DNA from: Bradyrhizobium roseum
GTDB lineage: Bacteria > Pseudomonadota > Alphaproteobacteria > Rhizobiales > Xanthobacteraceae
Length of the DNA: 64,000 bases
NCBI RefSeq assembly: GCF_030413175.1
Contig: NZ_CP129212.1
Coordinates: 6,362,450 to 6,426,449 of the forward strand
Direction: 5' to 3'
Made by a program: the position numbers and the translations under genes. Within the stretch, counting starts at the first letter, position 1; each line of letters begins with the position of its first letter. This document shows positions 28,047 through 37,231 of the stretch, piece by piece. The notes below the pieces were generated by a model that searched no databases, had not been told where the DNA came from, and worked only from the letters and a program-made list of their open reading frames with translations.

Positions 28047-28463
28047 TCAGTTGGTATTGATGCGAAACCGCAGCGTCTTCGGGCCCATGAACGTAACCAG
28101 ATCATCCTGCCGCTTCCAGGTTGCGACGGCGGTCAGCGCTGCGATCAGTTCGTCATCGGCTTGCGCGCGGTCCGGCGGACAGGACCGGTTCTCCATCGCA
28201 CCGGCGACGAAGATCACGGTGTTGCCCGCCACCGAAAACTGACCCTTGCCGCCCTTGCACCAGAGTTCGATCACCACCTCGCCAGCCTCGCCGATGTCCA
28301 GATTGGGAATCCGCTTCGATCCGGGCATGCGGTTCACATCGAGCTGCATCTGGGTTTCGAACGGAAAGCCGTCCTCGGCGCGCGCCGGGTTCAACGACGC
28401 GGCGCTGGCGATCAACAGGAGCGAAGCGACGCCTGCCCGGGACATATATGCGAACGAAACCAT
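28047..28463 (-). CDS. exported META-like domain protein
   Basis: 138 aa from ATG 28463 (GAGAGG upstream). Signal peptide through SLNPARAEDG. The mature part contains MPGSKRIPNLDIGEAGEVVI, a Cys pair (LWCKGG, NRSCPPD) and a C-terminal AVATWKRQDDLVTFMGPKTL. This C-terminal strand pattern is what META/HslJ-type domains look like. Function unknown. Confidence 0.6.
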   Translation of the reverse strand: MVSFAYMSRAGVASLLLIASAASLNPARAEDGFPFETQMQLDVNRMPGSKRIPNLDIGEAGEVVIELWCKGGKGQFSVAGNTVIFVAGAMENRSCPPDRAQADDELIAALTAVATWKRQDDLVTFMGPKTLRFRINTN

Positions 28464-28666
28464 GCGACCTCTCGGATACCAGACCCACCGCGCCGCGCGC
28501 CGTTCTATTGGACAATGGCGTGATTGGCTAGGGCGCAAGGCTGAATCTATAGGCAAGGAAGCTATTTTTCATTCACGTCGTGCCGCAGCAACGCTTTGAC
28601 AGCTGCGAATAACCGAGGTGGGATCGGAGCGTGCGCCTGAAGCGTTTCATATCGGGGAGTGACAGC

Positions 28667-30121
28667 ATGTGTGCAGGTGACGACAAGAACTGTCCGGACT
28701 TCGAATTACACCACCGCAACTTCAAGGACACGCTTGATCGGGAACGCCGATCGTTCCTGCGATCCGGCTTCGCCGCGGCCGGGGGCGTCGCAGCGATGAC
28801 GGCGGGCGGCATTTCCCTGGTGACGCCGCAGATGGCGGCGGCCGCCGAAAAGAACCAGCCAGCCAAGCGCTCCTATCATCATTTGCCTGCGAATGCCGAG
28901 ACGGTGCATTGGGGCTATTTCAGCAAGAAACTCAAACCGCAGGTCGAAATCGATTCCGGCGACTTCATCACCATTGAGGCATTGACCCATCACGCCAACG
29001 ACGACGCCGAGCGCATGGTGAAGGGTGATCCCGGCGCCGAAAGCGTGTTCCTGTGGACCAAGGAGAAGAAGGGGGTCAACCGTCGTGGCGCCGGACCGAT
29101 GGATGCCTCGCTGTTCGGGCGCGGTGCCGGCGAGGGCCTTGGCGTGCACATCTGCACCGGCCCCGTCTACGTCCGCGGCGCCCAGGAGGGTGACGTGATC
29201 GAGTTGCGCATCATCGACGTCACGCCCCGGCCATGCGCCAATCCGCAGTATCGCGGCAAGACCTTCGGCAGCAACGCAGCGGCATGGTGGGGTTTCCACT
29301 ACAAGGACTTGCTGACCGAGCCCAAGCCGCGCGAGGTGATCACGATCTACGAGGTCGACGCGACAGGCGAACGCAACTGGGCGAAGGCCGTGTACAATTA
29401 CCAATGGACCCCGCAAACCGATCCTTCGGGCGTGGTGCACAAGACCATCGACTATCCCGGCGTTCCCGTCGATCACACCACGATCAAGGAGAACCACGGC
29501 ATTCTGAAAAATGTGCGCATTCCGATACGTCCGCATTTCGGCGTCATCGGCCTGGCGCCAAAGGAAGCTGATATCGTCGACTCGATCCCGCCCAGCTATA
29601 CCGGCGGCAACATCGACAATTGGCGCATCGGCAAGGGCGCCACGATGTATTATCCGGTGGCCGTCGAAGGCGCCCTGCTTTCCGTTGGCGATCCACACGC
29701 TTCGCAGGGAGACTCCGAGCTGTGCGGCACGGCCATCGAGAGCTCGCTGAACGGCACTTTCCAGATCATCCTGCACAAGAAGGCCGATCTCGTCGGCACG
29801 GCCCTCGAAGCCCTCGACTATCCGATGCTGGAAACCAGGGATGAGTGGCTGGTGCACGGCTTCAGCTTCGCCAATTATCTCACCGAATTGGGAGACAAGG
29901 CGCAGTCGGAGATCTACTCGAAATCGTCGGTTGACCTCGCCTTGCGCGACGCGTTTCGCAAAATGCGCAAATTCCTGATGACGACCAAGAAGCTGACCGA
30001 AGATGAGGCGATTTCGTTGATTACGGTCGGCGTTGATTTCGGCATCACCCAGGTGGTCGATGGAAACTGGGGCGTCCATGCCGTCATCAAGAAGGATATA
30101 TTCGCCGGCGGCGAGGCCTGA
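28667..30121 (+). CDS. Tat-exported acetamidase/formamidase-family protein
   Basis: 484 aa from ATG 28667 (GGGGAG upstream; an earlier start at 28631 is possible). A twin-arginine signal is present (RRSFLRSGFAAAGGVAAMTA). The catalytic-family core shows HICTGPVYVRGAQEGDVIEL, RPHFGVIGLAP and GDPHASQGDSELCGTAIES, closely matching the FmdA/AmdA family, which hydrolyses formamide or acetamide to ammonia. A Tat signal is unusual for this normally cytoplasmic family and suggests a periplasmic amidase. Confidence 0.85.
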   Translation: MCAGDDKNCPDFELHHRNFKDTLDRERRSFLRSGFAAAGGVAAMTAGGISLVTPQMAAAAEKNQPAKRSYHHLPANAETVHWGYFSKKLKPQVEIDSGDFITIEALTHHANDDAERMVKGDPGAESVFLWTKEKKGVNRRGAGPMDASLFGRGAGEGLGVHICTGPVYVRGAQEGDVIELRIIDVTPRPCANPQYRGKTFGSNAAAWWGFHYKDLLTEPKPREVITIYEVDATGERNWAKAVYNYQWTPQTDPSGVVHKTIDYPGVPVDHTTIKENHGILKNVRIPIRPHFGVIGLAPKEADIVDSIPPSYTGGNIDNWRIGKGATMYYPVAVEGALLSVGDPHASQGDSELCGTAIESSLNGTFQIILHKKADLVGTALEALDYPMLETRDEWLVHGFSFANYLTELGDKAQSEIYSKSSVDLALRDAFRKMRKFLMTTKKLTEDEAISLITVGVDFGITQVVDGNWGVHAVIKKDIFAGGEA

Positions 30122-30200
30122 CCGAATCCGCGCATACGAAGAATCTCCGCGGCGCGGGCCGCGGGGATCGTCGGCGGATCGTTTCAATCGCGGCGTTATT

Positions 30201-30400
30201 TCAGGACCTGAGCCGATAGACACCAGCCGGCGAGGCAGGCCAGCCCGATCGCGTACCGAAAGGTGAGAAGCCCATCAGAATCCGGAGATGATCGCCGCGA
30301 TCAGCATGCCCGCTCCTGGATCGGCGTGCCCCGTGCGCCATAGGTGACGGGCGCGGTGTTGGCGATCCGCGAGCGGCCAGAGGCTTGCAGCAGCGACCTT
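30201..30400 (-). pseudogene. decayed remnant of an L-lactate permease gene (lldP/lctP family)
   Basis: The 489-base spacer after the amidase gene has no intact gene. On the minus strand, positions 30366-30319 translate to IANTAPVTYGARGTPI, matching the highly conserved IANTAPVAFGA-G-PI segment of LldP permeases. Around it the frame breaks repeatedly, with a downstream stretch in another frame reading GAGMLIAAIISGF. Only scraps of the C-terminal half remain. Evidence is one strong motif, so confidence is moderate. Confidence 0.45.
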
Positions 30401-30610
30401 GCAAGCCGACGCTGGCCTGGATTAATCCGGCCGACACTCACAAACTTGCGAAGTTCGATGGTGGCCGCCCCTTGCCGTTACAGCCATGCTAGGGTCTCAC
30501 CGGCACCTGCGACAGGCCGCCGCATGCCATTCTTCCGATAACCTTGGTCGTAGAGCCAAATTCCCCCGCTTTCTCAGGTTCTTGAGGCCCATTTCCGGAG
30601 ACGCTGATCT

Positions 30611-32356
30611 GTGAATAATACCCGTTCGACGCTCGCCACCGTATGGCGCATCGCCGCCCCCTATTTCAGCTCCGAGGACAAATGGGCTGGCCGCGGCCTG
30701 CTGGCGGCGGTCATCGCCATCGAGCTTGCGATCGTCGGCCTCAACGTCATGTTCAATTTCTGGAATAGCCGTTTTTACAACGCGCTGCAGGATCGCAACT
30801 GGGACAGCTTCGTAACCGAGATCATCTTTTTCAGCGTGCTGGCCGCGACCTTCATCGCGCTGGCGGTCTATCAGCTCTATCTCAATCAATGGCTGCAGAT
30901 TCGCTGGCGGCAATGGATGACCAAACAATATCTCGGTGAGTGGCTGCATCAGGCCAATCATTACCGGATGCAGCTTCAGGGCGATGCCGCCGACAATCCC
31001 GACCAGCGCATGACCGATGACGTGAAACTGTTCGTCGATCGCACGCTCAACATCGGCCTTCAGTTGCTGAGCTCGATCGTGACGCTGGCGTCCTTTGTCG
31101 GCATCCTCTGGGGGCTTTCGAACGCCGCGCCATTGCAGCTGTTCGGTCAGGAATATTTCATTCCCGGCTATCTCGTGTGGATCGCTCTGATCTATTCGGT
31201 GCTCGGCACGATCCTGACCCATCTGATCGGCTGGCGGCTGGTCGGGATCGATTTCAGGCAGCAGCAATATGAAGCGGATTTCCGCTTCAACCTGGTGCGG
31301 GTGCGGGAAAATTCCGAACAGATCGCGCTGCTGCGCGGCGAGACCGCCGAGCGCGAGCGCCTGCTGGTACGCTTCGGACGCGTGGTGGAAAACTGGCTCG
31401 CCATCATGAGCCGGACCAAGAAACTGACGGCGTTCACGGCCAGCTATAATCAGGCTTCGGTGATCTTTCCTTATATCCTGGTGGCGCCGGCCTATTTCGC
31501 GAACAAGATCCAGCTCGGCGCCGTCATGCAGACGGCCTCTGCGTTCTCAAGCGTGCAGGGCGCACTCTCTGTCTTCATCACCATTTATCGCTCGTTCGCG
31601 GAGTGGCAAGCGGTGGTCAGCCGCCTCGACGGATTCGAGGTCGGGATCGCATCGGCGCGCGAGCTTGCCACCGGCCGCGACGGGATTCGTGTCGTCGAGG
31701 CGGCGGGCCACGGCGCGATCGATCTCAAGGGACTGGCGCTGCGACTGCCGAACGGCACGCCGCTGGTCAACGCCGAGCAGTTCAGTCTGCGCAAGGGCGA
31801 GCGCACGCTGATGACGGGCCCCTCGGGCTCCGGCAAATCGACGCTGTTCCGCGCCATTGCCGGCATCTGGCCGTTCGGGGCGGGCTCGATCACCATTCCT
31901 GCGGGGGCGACATTGATGTTGCTGCCGCAGCGGCCGTATTTCCCCACCGGATCGCTGCGCGGGGCGGTGGAATATCCCTCCACGGAAGGCAGCTTCACCG
32001 ACCTGCAGATCAGCAGCGCCCTGGAGCAGGTCGGACTGCCCAGGCTCGCGGCGCAGATCGGCGAGCACGGGCACTGGAACCGGACGCTGTCGCTCGGCGA
32101 GCAGCAGCGCCTCGGGCTTGCACGCGCGTTGTTGCATGCGCCGCACTACCTGTTCCTCGACGAGGCCACCGCCTCGCTCGACGAGCCTTCGGAGGCGGCA
32201 CTGTATCGGCTGCTCGAGGAGACGTTGCCGCAAACCACGATCGTTTCGATCGGCCACCGCTCGACGCTGGACGCCTTCCATCAGCGCAATGTCAGCCTGG
32301 TGCGCGATGGCGAGCGATTCACACTCGGGGACGCCGGCGAGCCGTCCAAGCCGTAG
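30611..32356 (+). CDS. BacA/BclA-like ABC exporter (permease fused to ATPase)
   Basis: 581 aa, GTG start 30611. The N-terminal half is an SbmA/BacA-type membrane domain (FWNSRFYNALQDRNWDSF, LNQWLQIRWRQWMTKQYL, DNPDQRMTDDVKLF) with about six helices. The C-terminal half is an ATPase: Walker A GPSGSGKST near 402, signature LSLGEQQRLGLARAL near 493, Walker B YLFLDEATASLDE near 513. Relatives import antimicrobial peptides or very-long-chain fatty acyl groups; in Bradyrhizobium, BclA is needed for tolerance to nodule peptides. Which paralogue this is cannot be decided here. Confidence 0.9.
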   Translation: MNNTRSTLATVWRIAAPYFSSEDKWAGRGLLAAVIAIELAIVGLNVMFNFWNSRFYNALQDRNWDSFVTEIIFFSVLAATFIALAVYQLYLNQWLQIRWRQWMTKQYLGEWLHQANHYRMQLQGDAADNPDQRMTDDVKLFVDRTLNIGLQLLSSIVTLASFVGILWGLSNAAPLQLFGQEYFIPGYLVWIALIYSVLGTILTHLIGWRLVGIDFRQQQYEADFRFNLVRVRENSEQIALLRGETAERERLLVRFGRVVENWLAIMSRTKKLTAFTASYNQASVIFPYILVAPAYFANKIQLGAVMQTASAFSSVQGALSVFITIYRSFAEWQAVVSRLDGFEVGIASARELATGRDGIRVVEAAGHGAIDLKGLALRLPNGTPLVNAEQFSLRKGERTLMTGPSGSGKSTLFRAIAGIWPFGAGSITIPAGATLMLLPQRPYFPTGSLRGAVEYPSTEGSFTDLQISSALEQVGLPRLAAQIGEHGHWNRTLSLGEQQRLGLARALLHAPHYLFLDEATASLDEPSEAALYRLLEETLPQTTIVSIGHRSTLDAFHQRNVSLVRDGERFTLGDAGEPSKP

Positions 32357-32465
32357 TCCGCTTGCATGGGGGCGCAGCGCGATCCGGCGCTGCACCGCGC
32401 GCACCAGAAACAGCGAAGCGCGGTCAACAGCACCGCACCGGCCGGCTCGACGAGATCCAAAACAA

Positions 32466-32495
32466 AAGGGGCGGCAGATTGCTCTGCCGCCCCTT
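32466..32495 (-). terminator. rho-independent terminator, T-tract on the minus strand
   Basis: Thirteen-base perfect stem AAGGGGCGGCAGA / TCTGCCGCCCCTT with a TTGC loop. Read on the minus strand it ends in TTTTGTTTT, so it terminates the porin gene that ends at 32515. It may also stop the plus-strand ABC gene weakly. Confidence 0.85.
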
Positions 32496-32514
32496 CGTCT
32501 TGGAAAGATGGAGC

Positions 32515-33525
32515 TTACTTGAGGTTGGTCATCGCGGTCAGGTCAGCCGACAGCTTGACGATACCAGCGGCGCCGCACCACTTCGAACCAACGCCGGTCG
32601 GATTGATCGGCGTGAAGCTGCCGTTGAACGTTGCGGTGAAGTCGCTGGTGAAGGCGTTACAATTACCCTGCGACAGGTCGGTGTCGGAGTAGCGGATGTC
32701 CAGCGTGAACACCTTGTAGGTGAAGCCGATGCCGATGTTCCAGGTGTTGTAGTCGGCGTAGTTGATGCCGTTCGGGAATGCGGCGACGCCGTAGAACGAG
32801 TCCGAAGTGCCCAGCCACTGACGGCCGAATTCACCCGAAACGTACATGCCGATGCCGCTGGCGCCGAACCAGGTGCTCGGCGCAATCGCCTTGCCGGTGA
32901 TCGAGGCGTAGGTGCCTTCGGCGCCGCTGTTGAGGAAGCTCGGCGTATAATAGACGTTGCCGCCCATCGAGAAGTTGTCGTTGAAGGTGTAATTCACCTT
33001 GCCGTAGACTTCGAAGAAGCTGACGTCCTTTTTCAGAACGTTGGCGTTCACCAGCGCGTTCTGCAGACATTCGCCGCTAAGCGGAACGCCGGCGGCATCC
33101 GTCGTGCCGCCATTGAATGCGTTGGCTGCGCCGTATTGGCAGGTTCCACCCGGATAGATGTAGCCCCAGGCGCCGACGTCGAAGGCGAACTGGCCGACCG
33201 TTAAGCGGGCGCCGCCGTAGACGTCGACTTCAGCTGCGGCGCGGTTCGGGAACGAGATGCTCGCTGCACCGAGACCGACATAGAGCTGGAAGTCCTTGGT
33301 GAGGTTAAGGCGCGGCTCGAAATAGGCGTTCACCGACGGCTTGTGGTTGGACTGGGTAATGCCGCGGAAAATGTAGTCGTTGGTAATACCTGCGCCGAAG
33401 GCGATATCCCAGGGATCGAAGGCCGGCGGCGGCGGGGCCTTGACGGCCTTCACGCGCATGTCCGCGGCGACAGCAGAGCCCGATACCATTGCCAGCGCCG
33501 TTGCTAACAAAACCAGTTTCTTCAT
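32515..33525 (-). CDS. TorF-family putative porin
   Basis: 336 aa from ATG 33525; signal peptide MKKLVLLATALAMVSGSAVA. The mature chain is rich in alternating aromatic beta-strands (NDYIFRGITQSNHKPSVNAY, FFEVYGKVNYTF, NTWNIGIGFTYKVFTLDIRY), matching the TorF-type outer-membrane porin family. Four Cys (two in CQYG/GECL, two near the end) could form disulfides. A strong terminator follows. Substrate range unknown. Confidence 0.88.
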   Translation of the reverse strand: MKKLVLLATALAMVSGSAVAADMRVKAVKAPPPPAFDPWDIAFGAGITNDYIFRGITQSNHKPSVNAYFEPRLNLTKDFQLYVGLGAASISFPNRAAAEVDVYGGARLTVGQFAFDVGAWGYIYPGGTCQYGAANAFNGGTTDAAGVPLSGECLQNALVNANVLKKDVSFFEVYGKVNYTFNDNFSMGGNVYYTPSFLNSGAEGTYASITGKAIAPSTWFGASGIGMYVSGEFGRQWLGTSDSFYGVAAFPNGINYADYNTWNIGIGFTYKVFTLDIRYSDTDLSQGNCNAFTSDFTATFNGSFTPINPTGVGSKWCGAAGIVKLSADLTAMTNLK

Positions 33526-33921
33526 GACAATCCCCATTCCACCCTACATTGACAGTCCGGTTCCGACGCCCCCAAGGCAACCAAACAACCGACTGCGGCC
33601 AAATGTCTTAACGTGGTCACACAGTGGTCTGTGGTGCCGCGGTCGTGAAGCAAAAAAGGCAAGCATGTGCCGCCTTTTTAGGCGTTCTGACGTTTTCGCT
33701 ACATGTTCTGCGCGTGTGTTGCATTCTCACAACAAATTTGAGGGCGTGGGCTCCGGCGCAAGGTACCAGAAGAAGGAGGATGCGCGGAGAGCGTGTGCCA
33801 GCCTGCGGGCCACCTGTCGCGAATCACCATTCCCGTCAAAACACGGTGCAGGCCGCGCACGAAAAAGGCCGCAGCGCTGGAAGCCGCGGCCTTCTCTGAA
33901 ACGTTGTTCGGTCAGGCGACC
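33526..33921. other. non-coding upstream region of the porin gene
   Basis: About 395 bases without a credible gene. It includes the minus-strand porin leader, AT-richer DNA around 33640-33740 and a GGCCGC-rich imperfect hairpin near 33865-33895 (AAGGCCGCAGCGC / CCGCGGCCTT). The porin promoter should lie here but I cannot assign a certain -35/-10. Confidence 0.4.
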
Positions 33922-33967
33922 GTTTGGATCATGATGCGATTTGACGGCGTCGCATCATGATCCAAAC
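33922..33967. repeat. 18-bp perfect inverted repeat
   Basis: GTTTGGATCATGATGCGA and its exact complement TCGCATCATGATCCAAAC flank a ten-base loop. This is the first of two palindromic elements lying back to back downstream of the H1-like gene. Confidence 0.85.
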
Positions 33968-33978
33968 TCGTTGGCTGA

Positions 33979-34022
33979 GCACGATCCTTTCGGAAAACCG
34001 GTTTCCGCTTTTCCGGATCATG
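33979..34022. repeat. imperfect palindrome, known Bradyrhizobium-type repeat
   Basis: AGCACGATCCTTTCGG pairs with CTTTTCCGGATCATGCT around the centre AAAACCGGTTTCC. I know this element as a frequent repeat in Bradyrhizobium and Rhodopseudomonas genomes. It abuts the stop codon of the H1-like gene and probably acts as its terminator or mRNA stabiliser. Confidence 0.75.
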
Positions 34023-34023
34023 C

Positions 34024-34395
34024 TTAGTTGTGGTCGCCGCCGTTGGATGAACCTGAGCCCCAAGACGGAGCCGACGGTTCCGGGGTAGCCCAACTCGGTG
34101 CCGGTGCGGGCTCCGGCTCTCGCACGGGCGCCGCCATGGCGGGCTCCGCCTTGGCCGACTTTGGAGCCGCCCTCTTTTTCCTTGCCGGACTCTTCTTTGC
34201 AGCCTTTTTCGGCGCGGCTGCCTTTGACTTCTTTGCGGCCTTCTTGGCTGATTTCTTTGCGCTCTTTTTCGCAACCTTCTTCGCCGATTTCTTGGCGGCC
34301 TTTTTCGGCGCCTTCTTGGCGGACTTCTTCTTTTTCGCCACTACGGCCTTCTTGGCCTTTTTAGCCTTCTTGCCCTTCTTACTCTTCTTCGCCAT
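34024..34395 (-). CDS. histone-H1-like Lys/Ala-rich DNA-binding protein
   Basis: 123 aa, start ATG 34395 with a perfect AGGAGG five bases upstream. Residues 1-85 are nearly all Lys, Ala and Ser with KKxxKKA-type repeats (AKKAPKKAAKKSAKKVAKKS), resembling the C-terminal tail of eukaryotic H1 and of AlgP/Hc1. The C-terminal third changes to Pro/Ala/Ser/Trp-rich (PSWATPEPSAPSWGSGSS). Probably a nucleoid protein binding DNA non-specifically. Length can vary by repeat slippage. Confidence 0.85.
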   Translation of the reverse strand: MAKKSKKGKKAKKAKKAVVAKKKKSAKKAPKKAAKKSAKKVAKKSAKKSAKKAAKKSKAAAPKKAAKKSPARKKRAAPKSAKAEPAMAAPVREPEPAPAPSWATPEPSAPSWGSGSSNGGDHN

Positions 34396-34610
34396 CTGGT
34401 CCTCCTGTTGCGGCTGTCCGTATCCGTCGAGCGCTCCGAATAGTCCGTGGGCCAGACCGGGGCGGCACTTCTTCGAAGTGCCCTCCCGCTCCATCCCTTG
34501 TCCGGGCGCGATATCGGGACAAACGCTTCTTGTCTGTCCCAAGCAAACCGGATGCCGATCGCGCCATCACATACGGGCCGACGCTCCGGATCGCGCCCTA
34601 AGGCCGTCGA

Positions 34611-35936
34611 TCAATTCACTCCTCGGAATGATCCAGGCTTTGGACCTCCTGTCGCCCAATCGAGAAGCTCAATCGTGTGCACCACAGGAACTGATGTACC
34701 GCCGGCAATTTGAATCATGCATCCAATATTGCCCGCAGCGATCATGTCCGGTTTGACTGTCGCAATATTGGCGATCTTCCGATCGCGCAATCTGCTCGCA
34801 ATGTCAGGCTGGAGAATGTTGTAGGTCCCCGCCGAACCGCAACACAAATGGCTCTCGGGCACATCTTTCACCACGAATCCATTCTTGGAAAGCAATTCTT
34901 TCGGAAGGCCTGTGATTTTCTGGCCGTGCTGTAGCGAACATGCCGAGTGATACGCGACCGTGATGTCGCCGTTCTGGCGCGATGGCACGAGCGAAAGGCC
35001 TGCGAGATATTCGGTGATATCCTTTGCCAGCGCGGAAATCCGCGCAGCGGGGCCGGCGAAATCGCGGTCCTCGCGCAGCATGAAACCATAGTCCTTGATG
35101 ACCGTGCCGCAGCCCGATGCGGTGACCAGGATGGCGTCGAGGCCGCCCTGGTCCGCCTCCTTTTGCCACACGGTGATGTTGGCGCGCGCTCGCGCCAGCG
35201 CGTCGCCGTCCTGCCCGAGGTGATGGGTGAGCGCGCCGCAGCATTGCTCGTCCCTGACCAGGACGACCTCGATGCCGTGGCGCGTCAAAAGGTTGATGGC
35301 GGCCTGGTTGATGCGCGGCGCCAGCACCTGCTGGGCGCAGCCCTGCAGCAGCGCGACCCGCCCGCGCCGCTCGTCAATGGCCGGAAACACGCTGCCGGCT
35401 GCAGGCCCCGGCGCCGGCAGAGCCTTCGGCGCCAGCGCCAGCATCGCCTTGATCCGCCGCAGCAGGCCGGGATTGGCCGCCGCATTCGACGTCGGCAGCA
35501 GGGCCGCGAAAGGCCGGGCGAGCCGCGCCATGATCATGCTGGCGCGGAACAGTTTTGGCCGCGGCAGCACCCAGGCCAGCACCGCGCGCAGCGCCCGTTC
35601 CGGCAAAGGCCGCGAATAGTCGCGCTCGATCCGGACCCGCGCCTGATCGACCAGATGCATGTAGTGCACGCCCGACGGACAGGTGGTCATGCAGGCGAGG
35701 CAGGACAGGCAGCGGTCGATATGCTTGACGACGTCGGCGGTCGGCGGCTTGTCCTTTTCCAGCATCTCCTTGATCAGATAGATGCGCCCGCGCGGGCTAT
35801 CGAGCTCGTCGCCGAGCAGCACATAGGTCGGACAGGTCGCGGTGCAGAAGCCGCAATGCACGCAGGCGCGCAGGATCTTGTCGGCTTCCGCGATATCGGG
35901 ATCGGCGAGTTGCGCGAGCGAGAATTCTGTTTTCAT
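34611..35936 (-). CDS. glcF: glycolate oxidase iron-sulfur subunit
   Basis: 441 aa, start ATG 35936 overlapping the glcE stop (ATGA). Two 4Fe-4S motifs, CVHCGFCTATCP at about 26-37 and CLSCLACMTTCP at about 75-86, precede two CCG domains (EQCCGALTHHL, SHLCCGSAGTYN). Together with GlcD and GlcE it oxidises glycolate to glyoxylate at the membrane, passing electrons to the quinone pool. Last gene of the operon. Confidence 0.95.
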   Translation of the reverse strand: MKTEFSLAQLADPDIAEADKILRACVHCGFCTATCPTYVLLGDELDSPRGRIYLIKEMLEKDKPPTADVVKHIDRCLSCLACMTTCPSGVHYMHLVDQARVRIERDYSRPLPERALRAVLAWVLPRPKLFRASMIMARLARPFAALLPTSNAAANPGLLRRIKAMLALAPKALPAPGPAAGSVFPAIDERRGRVALLQGCAQQVLAPRINQAAINLLTRHGIEVVLVRDEQCCGALTHHLGQDGDALARARANITVWQKEADQGGLDAILVTASGCGTVIKDYGFMLREDRDFAGPAARISALAKDITEYLAGLSLVPSRQNGDITVAYHSACSLQHGQKITGLPKELLSKNGFVVKDVPESHLCCGSAGTYNILQPDIASRLRDRKIANIATVKPDMIAAGNIGCMIQIAGGTSVPVVHTIELLDWATGGPKPGSFRGVN

Positions 35937-37207
35937 GACGCTGATACCCGCACCATCCGGCCGCGGTTGAGGATGATTTTGGGATCGAAACTGTGGCGCA
36001 CGCGCTGGCCCAAAGCGGCGACACCGGCGGCCTGCGGATGGAACACATCGACGTTCCGCCTGATATCTTCGGACGCACGCACCAGCATCGCATGGCCGCC
36101 GGCTGCTTCGACCTGCTGGCGTACCGGGCCGGCCAGCGCGTCCGGCCGCGGTGGCACGGCCGCCCAGATCAGCCCGCCGCCCCAATCGTAGATCACGTCG
36201 CCCTGGGACCCGTGCGCCAGCGCCTGGCCGAGCGCGCCGCCCGAGGCCGGCGGGCAGACGATCCGCCAAACCGGCCACAGCCCGCGCGCGCCGCTGGCGG
36301 CGAACGGCTCGACGTCACGGATCCCGGCCCACACCGCTGCGGAAGCGTCATCCTGCAGCATCTCTACCGCGCCGAACGCCGCGAGCGCCTTACTGAGCGA
36401 ACCAGCCCGGTCCGCCACCGACGCCGCGATGCCTTCCAGCCGCAGCAGGGTCAACGCCCGTCCGCCAGCCCCCAGGCCCGCCAGCACGCCGGTTGAGGAC
36501 CCGAACACCGAAGCCGGCAGGTGCGCCGCGCCGGATACGTCGTAGGGCGACCCGAGGGCTGCGGTCATCGCCCGACCCGCAGTGACGTCGTCGAGCCCGG
36601 CAAGCATCAGCGACCGCTCGCTCTCCGGCTTCGGCATCACCTTCAGCGTCACCTCGGTCATGACCGCCAGCGTGCCCCACGACCCTGCCAGCAGCTTGCA
36701 GAGATCGTAGCCGGTGACGTTTTTCACCACCCTGCCCCCGGTCTTGAAACTGTCGCCAAATCCCGACACCGCATGCGCACCGAGCAGATGGTCCCGCGCG
36801 CCGCCGGCCTTGATCCGGCGCGGGCCGGCAAGCCCCGCCCCGATCATGCCGCCGATCGTGCCGCTGCCGGACGCGCCGAGCAGCACGGACGTATCCATCG
36901 GCTCGAAGGCGAATTGCTGATTCTTGGAATCGATCAGCGACTGCACGTCTGAAAGCGGCGCGCCTGATTGCACGGTGATGATCAGCTCGTTCGGCTCGTA
37001 GGCGGAGACGGCGTTCAGGCCTGAGAGGTCGAGCACCGCATTGGTCGCCATCGGATGGCCGATCTGCCGCTTGGTGCCATGGCCGATGATTTCCAGCGGC
37101 TGGTCGCCGGCGATCGCCGCGCGCACCACCTCTTCGACGTCTTTGGCGTCTCTAACCTTAAGCGTATCCACGACTGAGCCGGTATCCAAGTTTAAAGCGG
37201 AAAGCAA
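35933..37207 (-). CDS. glcE: glycolate oxidase FAD-binding subunit GlcE
   Basis: 424 aa. PCMH-type FAD-binding N-terminus: GTKRQIGHPMATNAVLDLSG, GTIGGMIGAGLAGPRRIKAG and VSGFGDSFKTGGRVVKNVTG. It partners GlcD and GlcF. Its stop overlaps the start of glcF. Upstream, 24 bases separate it from an unknown gene that interrupts the usual glcD-glcE contact. Confidence 0.95.
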   Translation of the reverse strand: MLSALNLDTGSVVDTLKVRDAKDVEEVVRAAIAGDQPLEIIGHGTKRQIGHPMATNAVLDLSGLNAVSAYEPNELIITVQSGAPLSDVQSLIDSKNQQFAFEPMDTSVLLGASGSGTIGGMIGAGLAGPRRIKAGGARDHLLGAHAVSGFGDSFKTGGRVVKNVTGYDLCKLLAGSWGTLAVMTEVTLKVMPKPESERSLMLAGLDDVTAGRAMTAALGSPYDVSGAAHLPASVFGSSTGVLAGLGAGGRALTLLRLEGIAASVADRAGSLSKALAAFGAVEMLQDDASAAVWAGIRDVEPFAASGARGLWPVWRIVCPPASGGALGQALAHGSQGDVIYDWGGGLIWAAVPPRPDALAGPVRQQVEAAGGHAMLVRASEDIRRNVDVFHPQAAGVAALGQRVRHSFDPKIILNRGRMVRVSAS

Positions 37208-37231
37208 ATCTGTAGCATCGGGCGCCCTGCC

